Made by a program: the position numbers and the translations under genes
DNA from: Acetatifactor sp.
GTDB lineage: Bacteria > Bacillota > Clostridia > Lachnospirales > Lachnospiraceae
DNA length: 35,095 nucleotides
NCBI GenBank assembly: GCA_022511465.1
Contig: JAFLRM010000038.1
Location: 1 to 35,095 of the forward strand
Reading direction: 5' to 3'
The notes under the pieces: model-generated
Told to the model about the DNA's origin: nothing
What the model saw: the letters and a program-made list of their open reading frames with translations, nothing else
Database searches by the model: none
Part shown: positions 8,002 to 16,779 of the stretch, in pieces
Position numbering within the stretch: the stretch's first letter is position 1
Layout of the letters: each line of letters begins with the position of its first letter

Positions 8002-9420
8002 ATGAAAAAGATAATTAGTATGATTCTTTTGGCAGCAACTGTAATGACACTGTTCACAGGTTGTCAGAAGACACCGGACAAACCTGTTGTGACACAAAAA
8101 AATCAGGAACAGATGTTAGATGCCGCGGAAAATGGCGGTGAAAATTCATCCCTATTGTCAGTTCTTGAAACGCCGGAACGTTATACCGGAGATTGGACAG
8201 GCGTAAATGACTGTGTTACCGTGCATGTGGACGCTGCCATTGAATTGCCCAATGCTCAGGCGATTCCCACAGGAACCGTCAGCCGGAGAAGCTTTACGCA
8301 GGAGGATGCGGACCATGTGCTTTCAGCATTGATCGGGGACAACACGTTCTACCAGGAGCAGGGGGCTACAAAACAGTTTGCGATGGCGTTGCTGGAAATG
8401 TATCAGGAGATACTGCGTGGGGAACGTCCTGTCAGTGATGCGGGAGAATTTGTGACAATCGAGGATATTCCCGGATATATTGAAGAGTGGACAGAAAGGC
8501 TGAAGACACTGCCGGATGAGAGCGAACGTTTCCTGGCATCGAGAACATTTGAACCGGATGATTACTACGATGAGTGGATCAGAGGATATGCCGAGGTGGA
8601 TGGACGGACGATGCATGTGGAAATATATAATTTTCAGGCGAGCACAGACGATGCGATAGGTTATGTGGAGGGTTATGCAGGTGGTGGGGCCGTAAACGGA
8701 AGTTATGCCATACCGTATAACTTACTTGAGGAAGCGCCGCCGGAAAGTATTTCAGAGGCGGATGCAAGGAAAGCAGCGGAGGAGTTGATCCAGCGCATGG
8801 GCTTCACGAATGTGGTCTGTGATGAAAGTGCTCAGATAGCATTTATTGAGGACTTTTATATCACACCGGATAAAAGTACACTGGACATAATAGATACCGG
8901 CTATGAGTTTGAGTTTGTGCGCTGCTTGGACGGTTTTCCCATCAGTTACACTCCATTTCAGGGGACCAGTTTTCCGGAGAATGAGGAATATATCGGGCCA
9001 TGGGCAAATGAGCGCATTACGATAGATGTGACAAAAAGCGGTGTTGTGTATTTTCACTGGTGTTCTCCCTATACGGAGCCGGAGTTAGAAACAAAGGATA
9101 CACAGCTTCTTGCATTTGATGATGTACAGGATATTTTTAAAAGGATGATCATCATAGATAATAGCTATCTGACGGAAGCGAACGAGCGGAACGGAATGAG
9201 GAGCACGATATATTTTGATGTAGATAAGGTCAAGCTGAGTCTTATGCGGATAAGAAGCAACGGGAATATCTCGGAAGGGCTAATCGTTCCGGTATGGGAT
9301 TTTTGGGGTACAAAGAAGTTTTACCCGGACGAAAATTCTGAGGGTTGGGAAGAATACACCATTCTCCTTACCGTCAATGCCATTGACGGCACGGTCATTA
9401 GTCGGGACTTTGGATACTAA
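8002..9420 (+). CDS. DUF6034-like secreted lipoprotein
   Basis: A 472-residue protein with a clear lipoprotein signal: basic MKK, hydrophobic core, and lipobox LFTGC with the acylated Cys21. The mature part is acidic, rich in aromatic residues and has no membrane span, so it should be anchored on the outer face of the membrane. The start (CQKTPDKPVV..., then NQEQMLDAAE) and overall size resemble the DUF6034 family of Clostridia lipoproteins; this is from memory, so moderately sure. Function is not known. GGAG precedes the ATG. It lies directly after the histidine kinase and before two ABC-2 permeases, so it may help sense or present the transporter's substrate. Confidence 0.75.
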   Translation: MKKIISMILLAATVMTLFTGCQKTPDKPVVTQKNQEQMLDAAENGGENSSLLSVLETPERYTGDWTGVNDCVTVHVDAAIELPNAQAIPTGTVSRRSFTQEDADHVLSALIGDNTFYQEQGATKQFAMALLEMYQEILRGERPVSDAGEFVTIEDIPGYIEEWTERLKTLPDESERFLASRTFEPDDYYDEWIRGYAEVDGRTMHVEIYNFQASTDDAIGYVEGYAGGGAVNGSYAIPYNLLEEAPPESISEADARKAAEELIQRMGFTNVVCDESAQIAFIEDFYITPDKSTLDIIDTGYEFEFVRCLDGFPISYTPFQGTSFPENEEYIGPWANERITIDVTKSGVVYFHWCSPYTEPELETKDTQLLAFDDVQDIFKRMIIIDNSYLTEANERNGMRSTIYFDVDKVKLSLMRIRSNGNISEGLIVPVWDFWGTKKFYPDENSEGWEEYTILLTVNAIDGTVISRDFGY

Positions 9421-9488
9421 AATTCCATGCCCCACTCCGCGTGGAGTATGGACGGTTCTGTACGGATATTGTGGTAGAAGGAGAGGTT

Positions 9489-10250
9489 ATGATCAGGTCC
9501 ATAATTACTGCTGTAAAGCAGGCATTATCCGGTAAGGCTTTTATTCTGAGTGTTGCGGGCGTGTTCCTTCTTCTGTTTACTGTTTCCATAGAGGATATAT
9601 TTTTACTGTTTCACACGGAAAATCGGTTGATTGAGAGCGGGTATCATCACAGTCTTATGATGAAAGCCCTCTCTTCAGACGGCATGACAATGGCGCTCCC
9701 CATCCTTGCAGCAATTCCTTTTACCGCGTCGATGGTGGATGATGTGAAAAGCGGTTTTATCAAGGAATATCTCCCGCGTACCACCGTAAGAGGTTACATT
9801 ATGGGAAAGATAACAGCCTGTGTCCTAACAGGAGGACTTGTATTGGTATTGGGAATTCTTACGGCCTATATTGTTGCAGCCCTGGTTTTTACCCCTATGG
9901 AGGCAGCAATTGGTGCCGGCACAGAACTCTCCGCCTGCCTCAGGGAATTGCTGGAAAAAGAAATATTGTTTTTTTGCTCCGGTGCATTCTGGTCGATGAC
10001 AGGGATGCTGTCCGCCGTTCTGACCGGCAGCAGGTATATGGCATACGCTTCACCCTTTGTGATCTATTATGTGCTGATCATTTTGCATGAGCGGTATTTT
10101 GAAGCGATGCACCTGCTCTATCCTAAGGAATGGATCGCGCCGTCGGGATATTGGAAATTTGGAAATATCGGAGTCATTCTATTTATTGCTGAATTGACGA
10201 TCATAGCAGCTCTTTTCTTTAGTATTGCGGCAAAAAGGAGGCTGAGATGA
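9489..10250 (+). CDS. ABC-2-type transporter permease
   Basis: A 253-residue integral membrane protein with six hydrophobic spans, the pattern of ABC-2 permeases for antimicrobial peptides or related compounds. I chose the ATG at 9489 because AAGGAGAGG lies just before it; an ATG at 9441 in the same frame has no ribosome site and would add 16 hydrophilic residues. Residues ~75-110 contain a DDVKSGFIKEYLPRT stretch like the cytosolic coupling region of this family. It overlaps the next permease by ATGA. With that permease and the ATPase it should form one transporter. Confidence 0.82.
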   Translation: MIRSIITAVKQALSGKAFILSVAGVFLLLFTVSIEDIFLLFHTENRLIESGYHHSLMMKALSSDGMTMALPILAAIPFTASMVDDVKSGFIKEYLPRTTVRGYIMGKITACVLTGGLVLVLGILTAYIVAALVFTPMEAAIGAGTELSACLRELLEKEILFFCSGAFWSMTGMLSAVLTGSRYMAYASPFVIYYVLIILHERYFEAMHLLYPKEWIAPSGYWKFGNIGVILFIAELTIIAALFFSIAAKRRLR

Positions 10251-11140
10251 AAATAAAACAGAGTATGGCCGTTGCAGGATATAACTTCCGGCAATGGCAT
10301 AAAAACAGCCGTATTATCCTTACATTTTTCTTAAGTTTTATATTGTGCTTCCTCCTGTCCGACAAGGCAGTACAATTTGCCGAAAAATATGACACCACCA
10401 TGCAGATATTGGAACCGTTTATCTGGACGTTTGGAGATTCCAATTCCATTCTGCTGTCTTCGCTGATGCTTTTACTTCTTTTTGCGGACATGCCTTTTAT
10501 CAGTTCGGGAACGCCGTTCTATCTCGTGCGGATAGACAGAAAGACTTGGCTTTTGGGACAATCCTTGTATATTGTTGCAGCAACCTTTATCTATCTTGTT
10601 TTTGTTCTCCTTTCGACTTCCTTTATCTGCATGCGGCAAAGTTTTGTCGGAAATATGTGGTCGGAAACAGCGGCCATTTTGGGCTATTCCGGTATAGGGC
10701 AGACAGTTGCGCTGCCTGCTTTCGTAAAGACACTGGAAATGTCCACGCCATATAAATGTACGGCAGCCATATTTATGCTTATGCTGTTGTACACACTTAT
10801 GCTGGCGTCGGTTATGTTGTTATTTCGTTTAAGAAGTGGCCAGCTGGGAGGCATGATCAGTGTGCTGGCATTTTCGCTTTACGGATTTCTTTTAAACCCA
10901 CAGACTTTACAAACAATATTGGGTCTTCGCGATTATCAAAGGTATCAGGCAAATGTAGCGGTAGGCTGGCTTTCACCGCTCAATCACGCCACCTATCACA
11001 TGCATAATTTTGGGTATGATCTGCTGCCCCGGATCTGGCAGACGTGTCTTTTTTTTGTAATATGCATCGTGCTGCTTTTTTATCTCTCGTTTCGCGCAGT
11101 GCGCAAATTTAATTTCCATTTTACCGGAACGGAGGCATAA
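10247..11140 (+). CDS. Second ABC-2-type membrane subunit
   Basis: A 297-residue protein with about six membrane spans (near 25-42, 65-85, 98-125, 168-190, 200-220 and 265-290). Weakly conserved permeases of this type commonly pair with another ABC-2 permease and an ATPase. The gene starts in an ATGA overlap with permease 1 and ends two bases before the ATPase gene. The cytosolic loop VRIDRKTWLLGQ (~90-101) resembles the coupling segment of such permeases. No substrate can be named. Confidence 0.75.
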   Translation: MKIKQSMAVAGYNFRQWHKNSRIILTFFLSFILCFLLSDKAVQFAEKYDTTMQILEPFIWTFGDSNSILLSSLMLLLLFADMPFISSGTPFYLVRIDRKTWLLGQSLYIVAATFIYLVFVLLSTSFICMRQSFVGNMWSETAAILGYSGIGQTVALPAFVKTLEMSTPYKCTAAIFMLMLLYTLMLASVMLLFRLRSGQLGGMISVLAFSLYGFLLNPQTLQTILGLRDYQRYQANVAVGWLSPLNHATYHMHNFGYDLLPRIWQTCLFFVICIVLLFYLSFRAVRKFNFHFTGTEA

Positions 11141-11142
11141 GG

Positions 11143-11811
11143 ATGCAGGAAAAAGATTTTGCAATCGTTGTCCGTGACGTTTCAAAAGATTTTGGGGAGG
11201 AACAGGTTTTAAAAGGCGTGACCCGGAGCTTTGAGAGAGGTAGGATTCACGGGATTGTGGGCAACAACGGAAGTGGAAAAACCGTGCTGATGAAGTGCAT
11301 TTGCGGCTTCCTGTTTCCAACCTGGGGAACGGTTACCGTGAACGGACTGCGTGTAGGCATTGATACGGATTTTCCGCCGGATATGGGGATTATCATCGAA
11401 ACGCCGGGATTTCTGCCGAATTTATCCGGGGTAAAAAATCTGGAGCTGCTTGCCTCTCTTAACCGGAAGATCGGACTGGAAGAAATTGTGACTACCATCC
11501 GCCGGACGGGGCTTGATCCGTGCATGAAAAAGCCCGTGTCAAAATATAGCCTTGGCATGCGTCAAAGATTGGGCATTGCACAGGCCATTATGGAAGATCC
11601 CACTCTGTTGATTCTGGATGAGCCGTTTAATGGTCTGGACAAGTATGGTGTGGCAGAAATGCGTAAATTGATAAAGGGATTGAGGGATGAGGGTAAAACT
11701 ATTTTGCTGGCAAGCCATAATCAGGCTGATATTGATGAGCTTTGTGATACCGTGTGTGAGATGGATGCCGGTGTTATGAAAATAGTACGAGGGGATAATG
11801 GATATGCTTAG
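11143..11811 (+). CDS. ABC transporter ATP-binding protein
   Basis: A 222-residue ATPase with Walker A GNNGSGKT (40-47), signature YSLGMRQR (136-143), Walker B LLILDEP (156-162), D-loop GLDKYG and switch His193. The Q-loop has Glu87 (IIIETPGF) in place of Gln, as is common in ATPases of the bacitracin/lantibiotic export type. GGAGG precedes the ATG. It powers the two permeases upstream and overlaps the next gene. Family assignment is secure; export of a peptide or lipid-active compound is an inference from gene order. Confidence 0.92.
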   Translation: MQEKDFAIVVRDVSKDFGEEQVLKGVTRSFERGRIHGIVGNNGSGKTVLMKCICGFLFPTWGTVTVNGLRVGIDTDFPPDMGIIIETPGFLPNLSGVKNLELLASLNRKIGLEEIVTTIRRTGLDPCMKKPVSKYSLGMRQRLGIAQAIMEDPTLLILDEPFNGLDKYGVAEMRKLIKGLRDEGKTILLASHNQADIDELCDTVCEMDAGVMKIVRGDNGYA

Positions 11812-13210
11812 ACAACGCCTTCTTTTACTTATTTTGATCATAATGTTTTTTTCTCCGCCGCTAACTGTTTTTGCAGAGGAACGATCCATAAATTCATCCG
11901 AGGTTGCTGTGGAAACTGTATCGGGAAACAATATTGCACCTGCAGCTATCATCGAGCCGCTTCGCATTGACAGCACAAATTTATATGAAGGAATGGAACA
12001 AACTTACGGGCAGGGATATATCCCGCGGGTTGTGGATGGGAAGGCAATCATCATCTTGCCACTCGTTGGCCAGACCTATGATGATAAGGTTACGGTTACG
12101 GCAGACTTAGGCACAATGAAGGATAGTCCGTTTGTCTTTGGTAATTATTCGCAGACGGTAGATATTTCCGACGGAGCCTATGTGTTTCGGTTTGAGATTT
12201 TACTGGAAGCAAAACGTATCAACGGAGCGTATCCGGTTACGATGAAAGCGGATTATCTGAATGCAGAAGGAAATCAGGCACAACAGAGTTTTACCGTATA
12301 TGTGACCATAACGGACGGCAGTGATCCATCCGTCCAAAACACGAGGGAAACAATAGAGAAACCAAAGCTGTTTATCAGTTCATGTGAAACCGATTCTCAG
12401 CTTATCAGTGGGGAAGATGTTTTTACGGTTACCGTAACCATTGAAAATATAGGCGCAATCCGCGCCCGTTCGGTACTTCTTACTTATGGTAGCGATACCG
12501 TTGGAATTGTTCCGGATGAGATCAACAATGTGATACACCTTAATAATATTGCAAGCGGTAGCAGCCAGACTGTTTCCTTTGGTTTTCAGACGACAAAGGA
12601 TGTGCCTGCGGGGAATCAGACTTTTTATGTGAGGCTGGACTATGAAGATCTCTATGCCGGAGTCTATACGGAAACCCGTACTTTTCTCATACAGGTTACG
12701 CAGCCGGCGGAAATGGAATATGATTCTATCGCAGTTCCGGGGCAGGTAATTTCCGGAGAGACTTTTTTGATACCGGTTAACGTATTCAATACCGGAAAGA
12801 GCACACTGCGAAATGTTACAGCAACAATATCCGCTCCCGGATTGTTTCCTCTTAGCAGTGTATTCTTTGGAGATATTCTACCGGGTCAGCCGGGGAACGG
12901 GGAAATGGAAGTATATACCGGCAGACTTTCCATGGCAAACGGTTATACACAGGACTATGGGAAAACTAGCGGTATTTTCACAATTACTTATACGGATGAC
13001 AATGGGGAAATACACAGAGAGGAAATGGAATTTTCAACGGAAATTTTAAGACCTGTTATTGAAGCGGAAGAAAGCAATAAGGAGCAGGAGACCGTAGGAC
13101 AATGGTGGATCAGCGTTCTGGTAGCGTTTGCCATAATTGCAATTCTTGTTGCCGTTATTGTCACCACAAATTTCACCCGTATGATGCGAATGAGAGTTCA
13201 TACATACTGA
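11804..13210 (+). CDS. Membrane-anchored extracellular protein with CARDB/NEW3-like repeats (COG1361-type)
   Basis: A 468-residue protein with an N-terminal signal peptide (LLLLILIIMFF...TVFA, cleavage likely after A-E-E) and a single C-terminal membrane span (WWISVLVAFAIIAILVAVIV) followed by a short basic tail. Two Ig-like domains in the middle (about 185-305 and 305-420) contain the pattern VTVTIENIGAIRARSV and IPVNVFNTGKSTLRNV, typical of CARDB/NEW3 adhesion-like folds seen in COG1361 proteins beside ABC transporters. It is held outside the cell and may scaffold the transporter. The ATG at 11804 is better spaced from GAGGGG than the one at 11798; it overlaps the ATPase gene by 8 bases. 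Confidence 0.75.
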   Translation: MLRQRLLLLILIIMFFSPPLTVFAEERSINSSEVAVETVSGNNIAPAAIIEPLRIDSTNLYEGMEQTYGQGYIPRVVDGKAIIILPLVGQTYDDKVTVTADLGTMKDSPFVFGNYSQTVDISDGAYVFRFEILLEAKRINGAYPVTMKADYLNAEGNQAQQSFTVYVTITDGSDPSVQNTRETIEKPKLFISSCETDSQLISGEDVFTVTVTIENIGAIRARSVLLTYGSDTVGIVPDEINNVIHLNNIASGSSQTVSFGFQTTKDVPAGNQTFYVRLDYEDLYAGVYTETRTFLIQVTQPAEMEYDSIAVPGQVISGETFLIPVNVFNTGKSTLRNVTATISAPGLFPLSSVFFGDILPGQPGNGEMEVYTGRLSMANGYTQDYGKTSGIFTITYTDDNGEIHREEMEFSTEILRPVIEAEESNKEQETVGQWWISVLVAFAIIAILVAVIVTTNFTRMMRMRVHTY

Positions 13211-13227
13211 AAAGTGGAGGAGAATAC

Positions 13228-13926
13228 ATGAGAAAAAATATACTTGTGTACAATAATTGTTCAAACATGGCAGAAATGCTGTCACCTTTTTGTGCAGGGG
13301 AAGGAATAAGCGTACAAAAGTGGGCAACCGCAAAGGAGATGGAACAGTTTCCCAAATTGCCAGAGTTACATCTGATACTGTTGGATATTTTTATGGATGA
13401 GGAAAATTGGGAATCCGGCATTGAGCTTATCAGACAAATCCGTACTAAAAGCAGAATTCCAATTATAATAGTATCCGATCAGAAGGCCGAGATCATAAAA
13501 ATAATGGCATTGGATGCAGGAGCGGATGATTTTGTCAGTACGGAAACAAATCCTTTAGAAATCCTTGCCAGAATCAAATCTCGGATCAGGCGCTATACAC
13601 AGATGACAGATGTAAGCGGTAATATTAAGCGAATATACCGGACAGATGGATTGGAGGTTGACGATATCAGGCGGAGAGTGACGGTCAACAACAGAGAAGT
13701 ACACCTCACGTCTACAGAATATAAAATATTGCGATTCCTCATAAATGAAAAGGGAAAAGTACATTCAGGCGGTGAAATATATAATGCTGTATGGGGTGCA
13801 CGTCCTATAGGGGTAGATAATACCATTGCCGTCCATATCCGGCATATCCGTGAAAAAATTGAGGATAATCCTAAAAAACCACACTATTTGAAAGTTGAAT
13901 GGGGAAAGGGGTATATGGTTGGGTAG
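13228..13926 (+). CDS. OmpR-type response regulator with degenerate receiver
   Basis: A 232-residue protein with a receiver domain (1-122) and a winged-helix DNA-binding domain (~140-232; LTSTEYKILRFL, then NTIAVHIRHIREKI, then WGKGYMV). Asp53 is present at the phospho site, but the acidic pocket that holds magnesium is Asn9-Asn10 and the invariant Lys-Pro-Phe is Thr105-Glu106-Thr107. Such a receiver should not be phosphorylated normally. No histidine kinase gene is next to it. AGGAG precedes the ATG at 13228; upstream in-frame starts lie inside the previous gene. It follows the COG1361-type gene by 17 bases and could be a constitutive or ligand-controlled regulator of the cluster. Confidence 0.88.
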   Translation: MRKNILVYNNCSNMAEMLSPFCAGEGISVQKWATAKEMEQFPKLPELHLILLDIFMDEENWESGIELIRQIRTKSRIPIIIVSDQKAEIIKIMALDAGADDFVSTETNPLEILARIKSRIRRYTQMTDVSGNIKRIYRTDGLEVDDIRRRVTVNNREVHLTSTEYKILRFLINEKGKVHSGGEIYNAVWGARPIGVDNTIAVHIRHIREKIEDNPKKPHYLKVEWGKGYMVG

Positions 13927-14063
13927 ATAAGTTACAATAATGCTTCCGAGAAAATCTATCCGAAAAGTCAAAACTATGGTACAATTGCAGATAGCAATAT
14001 AAGGAACTAAAACAGATATTAAGCGCTCACTATAGAATAATATGATCAGGTGAAATATAAATA

Positions 14064-15344
14064 ATGAGAGTAATGCAGGAAGAATTTGATACTTTATATG
14101 AATGCTTGATGGACACCTATATAGACTGGGACCGTTCAAAACCGAAGGAAAACTCCAATTGGACTGTCGAGCGATATTGCAAATATAATTTCGGTCCGAT
14201 CATTGGAAAATATCTTGAACAGGATGAACAACTATTCAGAATTGTATCCGATGAATACTCAAATGAAGATATTTTAATGATTGTTAAGCCGGATATAGAT
14301 AGGAACTTAGCAAAGTTTGACTCCAAAACGGAATTAGACCTATGTGAAAAACTTGAAAATGAATTATATAAAAAGCAGCAAGAATTATTAGAAAGTGGAC
14401 AAATTGAAGAATGGCTGAAAAATTATTTTTCCCCAAACTTTAATACCGAATACATAAAGGCAGATGAAAATCATATTAGAGGTTTGTGCTATGTTTCTTA
14501 TGGTTATATGGCCTATCGCAATAAATTAACCAGTATTTATAATCCCGATATAAGTAACCTGCAAAATCTTTATAAGAATATATTTGGGAAGAATTCACAG
14601 TTACATAAATATGGGCTTATAGAAATAGATTCTCAGTGTGAATTAATGGCTATGAATCCTCCAAGGTTTTATGATGCGAGAATTGACAAAACGATTAATT
14701 TGTCAAATATGCCTAAACAGCTGGTAGATTTATTAATTGACAAAAAAGACTTGTATGATAGGATTTCGGTCAGGGGTTCAAATGCGAACTTACACATATA
14801 TAATGGACGATATACATTACAAACTTTGATGGAAGCAGTAGAATTCGGAAAAATTTTTTCAATTAAAAATTTAGGTATTATTTCGGGAACAAAACTGTAT
14901 TCTGCAGACTATAACGATGCTTTATGGGTTAAAATTGACTCATCAAACATAACCTTTGAAGAATTATGTGCGGAGGAACTTAAATTTGAAAACTCTATAG
15001 TCACACAGGTATTACATTTAGAGTATCAAGGTACGGATACAGATGTGATCATTACGCACCTGGATCATGAATTTGTTTTTTACAGTGAAAGCGACTATAA
15101 AGACCGTAAAAGTAATCCCGGAGTGAAAGGAAAAGAACAACAAAGATTGAAATCCTTTAAAATTGACGGCGCAAAAATCCCACTGAATATGCCATGTGAA
15201 CATAGTGTAAATAGGGCAGGAACTGCACAAGGAGAAGTAGAAAAAGTAAATGAAAAAGTTCCTTTTTTGATATTTGTGCTGAAAAGTTATTTTAAGCATA
15301 CGGACTTAATCGACGAATACTTTCAGGATCTAACCTCTAACTGA
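14064..15344 (+). CDS. Unrecognised 426-residue protein of the AT-rich island
   Basis: I do not recognise this protein. It has no signal peptide and no clear membrane span, so it is probably cytosolic. Visible traits are an acidic, helix-rich N-terminal half with a coiled-coil-like stretch (ELDLCEKLENELYKKQQELL, ~92-111), a middle part with alternating hydrophobic residues, and a lysine-rich segment (SDYKDRKSNPGVKGKEQQRLK, ~348-368). The C-terminus is VLKSYFKHTDLIDEYF. Base composition is clearly AT-richer than the flanking genes, pointing to transfer. AGGTGA sits 11 bases before the ATG. It heads the island that also carries AbiEi/AbiEii, so a defence or immunity role is possible but unproved. 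Confidence 0.75.
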   Translation: MRVMQEEFDTLYECLMDTYIDWDRSKPKENSNWTVERYCKYNFGPIIGKYLEQDEQLFRIVSDEYSNEDILMIVKPDIDRNLAKFDSKTELDLCEKLENELYKKQQELLESGQIEEWLKNYFSPNFNTEYIKADENHIRGLCYVSYGYMAYRNKLTSIYNPDISNLQNLYKNIFGKNSQLHKYGLIEIDSQCELMAMNPPRFYDARIDKTINLSNMPKQLVDLLIDKKDLYDRISVRGSNANLHIYNGRYTLQTLMEAVEFGKIFSIKNLGIISGTKLYSADYNDALWVKIDSSNITFEELCAEELKFENSIVTQVLHLEYQGTDTDVIITHLDHEFVFYSESDYKDRKSNPGVKGKEQQRLKSFKIDGAKIPLNMPCEHSVNRAGTAQGEVEKVNEKVPFLIFVLKSYFKHTDLIDEYFQDLTSN

Positions 15345-15372
15345 TCAAAGGTTTGTGAGAATAAACATAGGA
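15335..15372 (+). repeat. Imperfect direct repeat, copy A
   Basis: About 38 bp covering the stop codon of the 426-residue gene. It matches copy B at 18451-18488 at 32 positions (CTCTAACTGATCAAAGG versus CTCCAACTGATCAAACG at the start). The core AACTGATC also occurs a third time at 18297-18304, right at the end of the AbiEii gene. The pair brackets the AbiE-bearing segment. Confidence 0.55.
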
Positions 15373-15376
15373 AGAA

Positions 15377-15650
15377 ATGATAACTTCCAAACTTGATCGT
15401 GGCTGGTGACTGTGTCCTTATAAAAACAAAGGGGATGTCTTATGGTCTAATCATCAGTGGTATTGATGAATATCCTTTGTGAAAAGGAATATGTCAAGAA
15501 TTAGTCTATGTTGAAGGTGTCGAAATAAGGCTTCTCATAAAAGAATGTAAATGTGTTATTGTTCCTGAAATAGGTTTTGTTGCAGCAGGTGATCATGGTG
15601 AAAGATTGACGCGGTGGGCGGTAAAACAGATGATAAAAGGTAGAATTGTA
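15377..15650 (+). pseudogene. Broken reading frame upstream of the membrane-protein gene
   Basis: An ATG at 15377 follows AGGAAG but its frame stops after ten residues. The frame one base away is open from 15384 and reads like protein (GDCVLIKTKGMSYGLIISGI) until a TGA at 15480-15482. It then continues as KGICQELVYVEGVEIRLLI and KCVIVPEIGFVAAGDHGERL without another stop, into the next gene. One frameshift and one nonsense change would explain this. No family was recognised. The 306 bases 15345-15650 hold nothing else visible. Confidence 0.5.
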
Positions 15651-16130
15651 ATGGATGAGAAGAAAAACGGCATAGAATTTTCAGGTAAGGTTATAGGTGT
15701 TATTACAGCTTTAATAGCTTTGTTTTCGGTAGAAGGAACTTTTTACAATAATTTGAAAAATTATGTTGAAGCAAGTGGATACTATGGATATTTTTCAATT
15801 GACTTAAGATATGTGGATATAAATTTCTATTCAAATTCGTATAATTTTATTTTCTTTTTACTGATTCTTTTTTTGCAGTTTGCAACAGCGTTTTTTATTT
15901 TTATTTTTTTTATAAGAATATTTACAAATAAACATTTTGAAAAAATGGTCAACAAAACAGAAGTTCGGAAGAATCAACAGCGAAAACTTAAAAAAATATT
16001 CTACATTAATCGTGATGCTATATTGAGTATGATGGATTTCACGTTATTTTTTCTATTCTTTTTTGCCGTTTATATTCTTCAGAAATTATTAGATAGTAAT
16101 ACAAATTTATTTTTATACATACAACTTTAG
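15651..16130 (+). CDS. Small membrane protein, possibly part of a decayed gene
   Basis: From the ATG at 15651 the product is 159 residues with three hydrophobic segments (about 12-30, 62-88 and 120-146) and a lysine-rich loop (KTEVRKNQQRKLKK). The frame is open further upstream to 15483, where it belongs to a broken gene, so this may be either an intact short gene or the C-terminal part of a degenerate one. A TTG at 15606 would add 15 residues. Very AT-rich. No recognised family. The stop codon overlaps the next GTG by one base. Confidence 0.45.
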   Translation: MDEKKNGIEFSGKVIGVITALIALFSVEGTFYNNLKNYVEASGYYGYFSIDLRYVDINFYSNSYNFIFFLLILFLQFATAFFIFIFFIRIFTNKHFEKMVNKTEVRKNQQRKLKKIFYINRDAILSMMDFTLFFLFFFAVYILQKLLDSNTNLFLYIQL

Positions 16131-16590
16131 TGGAAATACACTTTCTTCTTCCTGCTAAGGTTAAAGAAAATGTTGAAGCACTTAAAAGAATCATAAAGGT
16201 AAACAAAGATTCTCTGGATGGAGAGGCATTTCAAAATAAGATAAAGGATATAAATACTTATGTATCTTATGAGAGAAGATTAGCAAACACAAGATTATCA
16301 GCGGTGTCGCTATTATATTAATTATTATAGGGTTAACAATAGGTATTGGGTTGCCTGTTTCTTATTTTGCTGGAATTACAAAGGCAAGGACACAAAGGGA
16401 ATTTTGGGTTACAGATAAGAGTGTAGCTTTTCAAATAGATAAACAAAATTATATGATGTTGGGTTGTGATATATTGGAAGATGAAGAAGGAAATCGCGTA
16501 ATATCTATTAATCCGAATCAAATGGAAATACTTGGTGCATCTGGTCTCGTAGTTGAAAAAAAAGGATTTGATGTTGTAAACATAGACTAA
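16130..16590 (+). pseudogene. Frameshifted membrane-protein gene
   Basis: A GTG at 16130 gives 63 residues of soluble, helix-rich sequence (PAKVKENVEALKRIIKV, then KDINTYVSYERRLANT) and stops at 16319-16321. The other frame, open from 16273, gives KIISGVAIILIIIGLTIGIG, a clear membrane span, then an outer domain ending in KKGFDVVNID at 16590. A single-base slip around 16285-16300 would join them into one ~153-residue protein with an N-terminal soluble part, one membrane span and a C-terminal domain. It is either a real pseudogene or a sequencing error. No family recognised. Confidence 0.5.
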
Positions 16591-16779
16591 AATATCAGTC
16601 TGCAAACAGTTTCAAACACTCTACGGCTGTATGATAAATTTACAGATAGGGAGAAAAAGCAATTTTTGGATTGTATCCCTGATTACGACAAAAATCGAAT
16701 TAATAATGCTGAGGCGGACATACGCAATTTAAAGATTAAGATACTTTTGCTACATGTTTTGAAATCCTATTTTTTCTAA
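16591..16779 (+). pseudogene. Relic fragment sharing 22 codons with the gene at 19182
   Basis: The frame continues directly after the stop at 16590 for 62 codons with no start codon. Residues encoded at 16681-16746 (DYDKNRINNAEADIRNLKIK) match DYDMDRIYNAEADIRNLKLK encoded at 19413-19478; I count 51 identical bases of 66. Both the upstream part (YDKFTDREKKQFLDCIP) and the part after the match do not resemble that gene. It looks like a chimeric remnant left by recombination. The remaining bases 16780-16832 show no feature. Confidence 0.5.

Noticed and set aside
9434..9447. Small ACTCC/GGAGT hairpin after the lipoprotein gene
   Set aside because: It is short and has no T run, so it is not a terminator; the next gene starts only 42 bases later.
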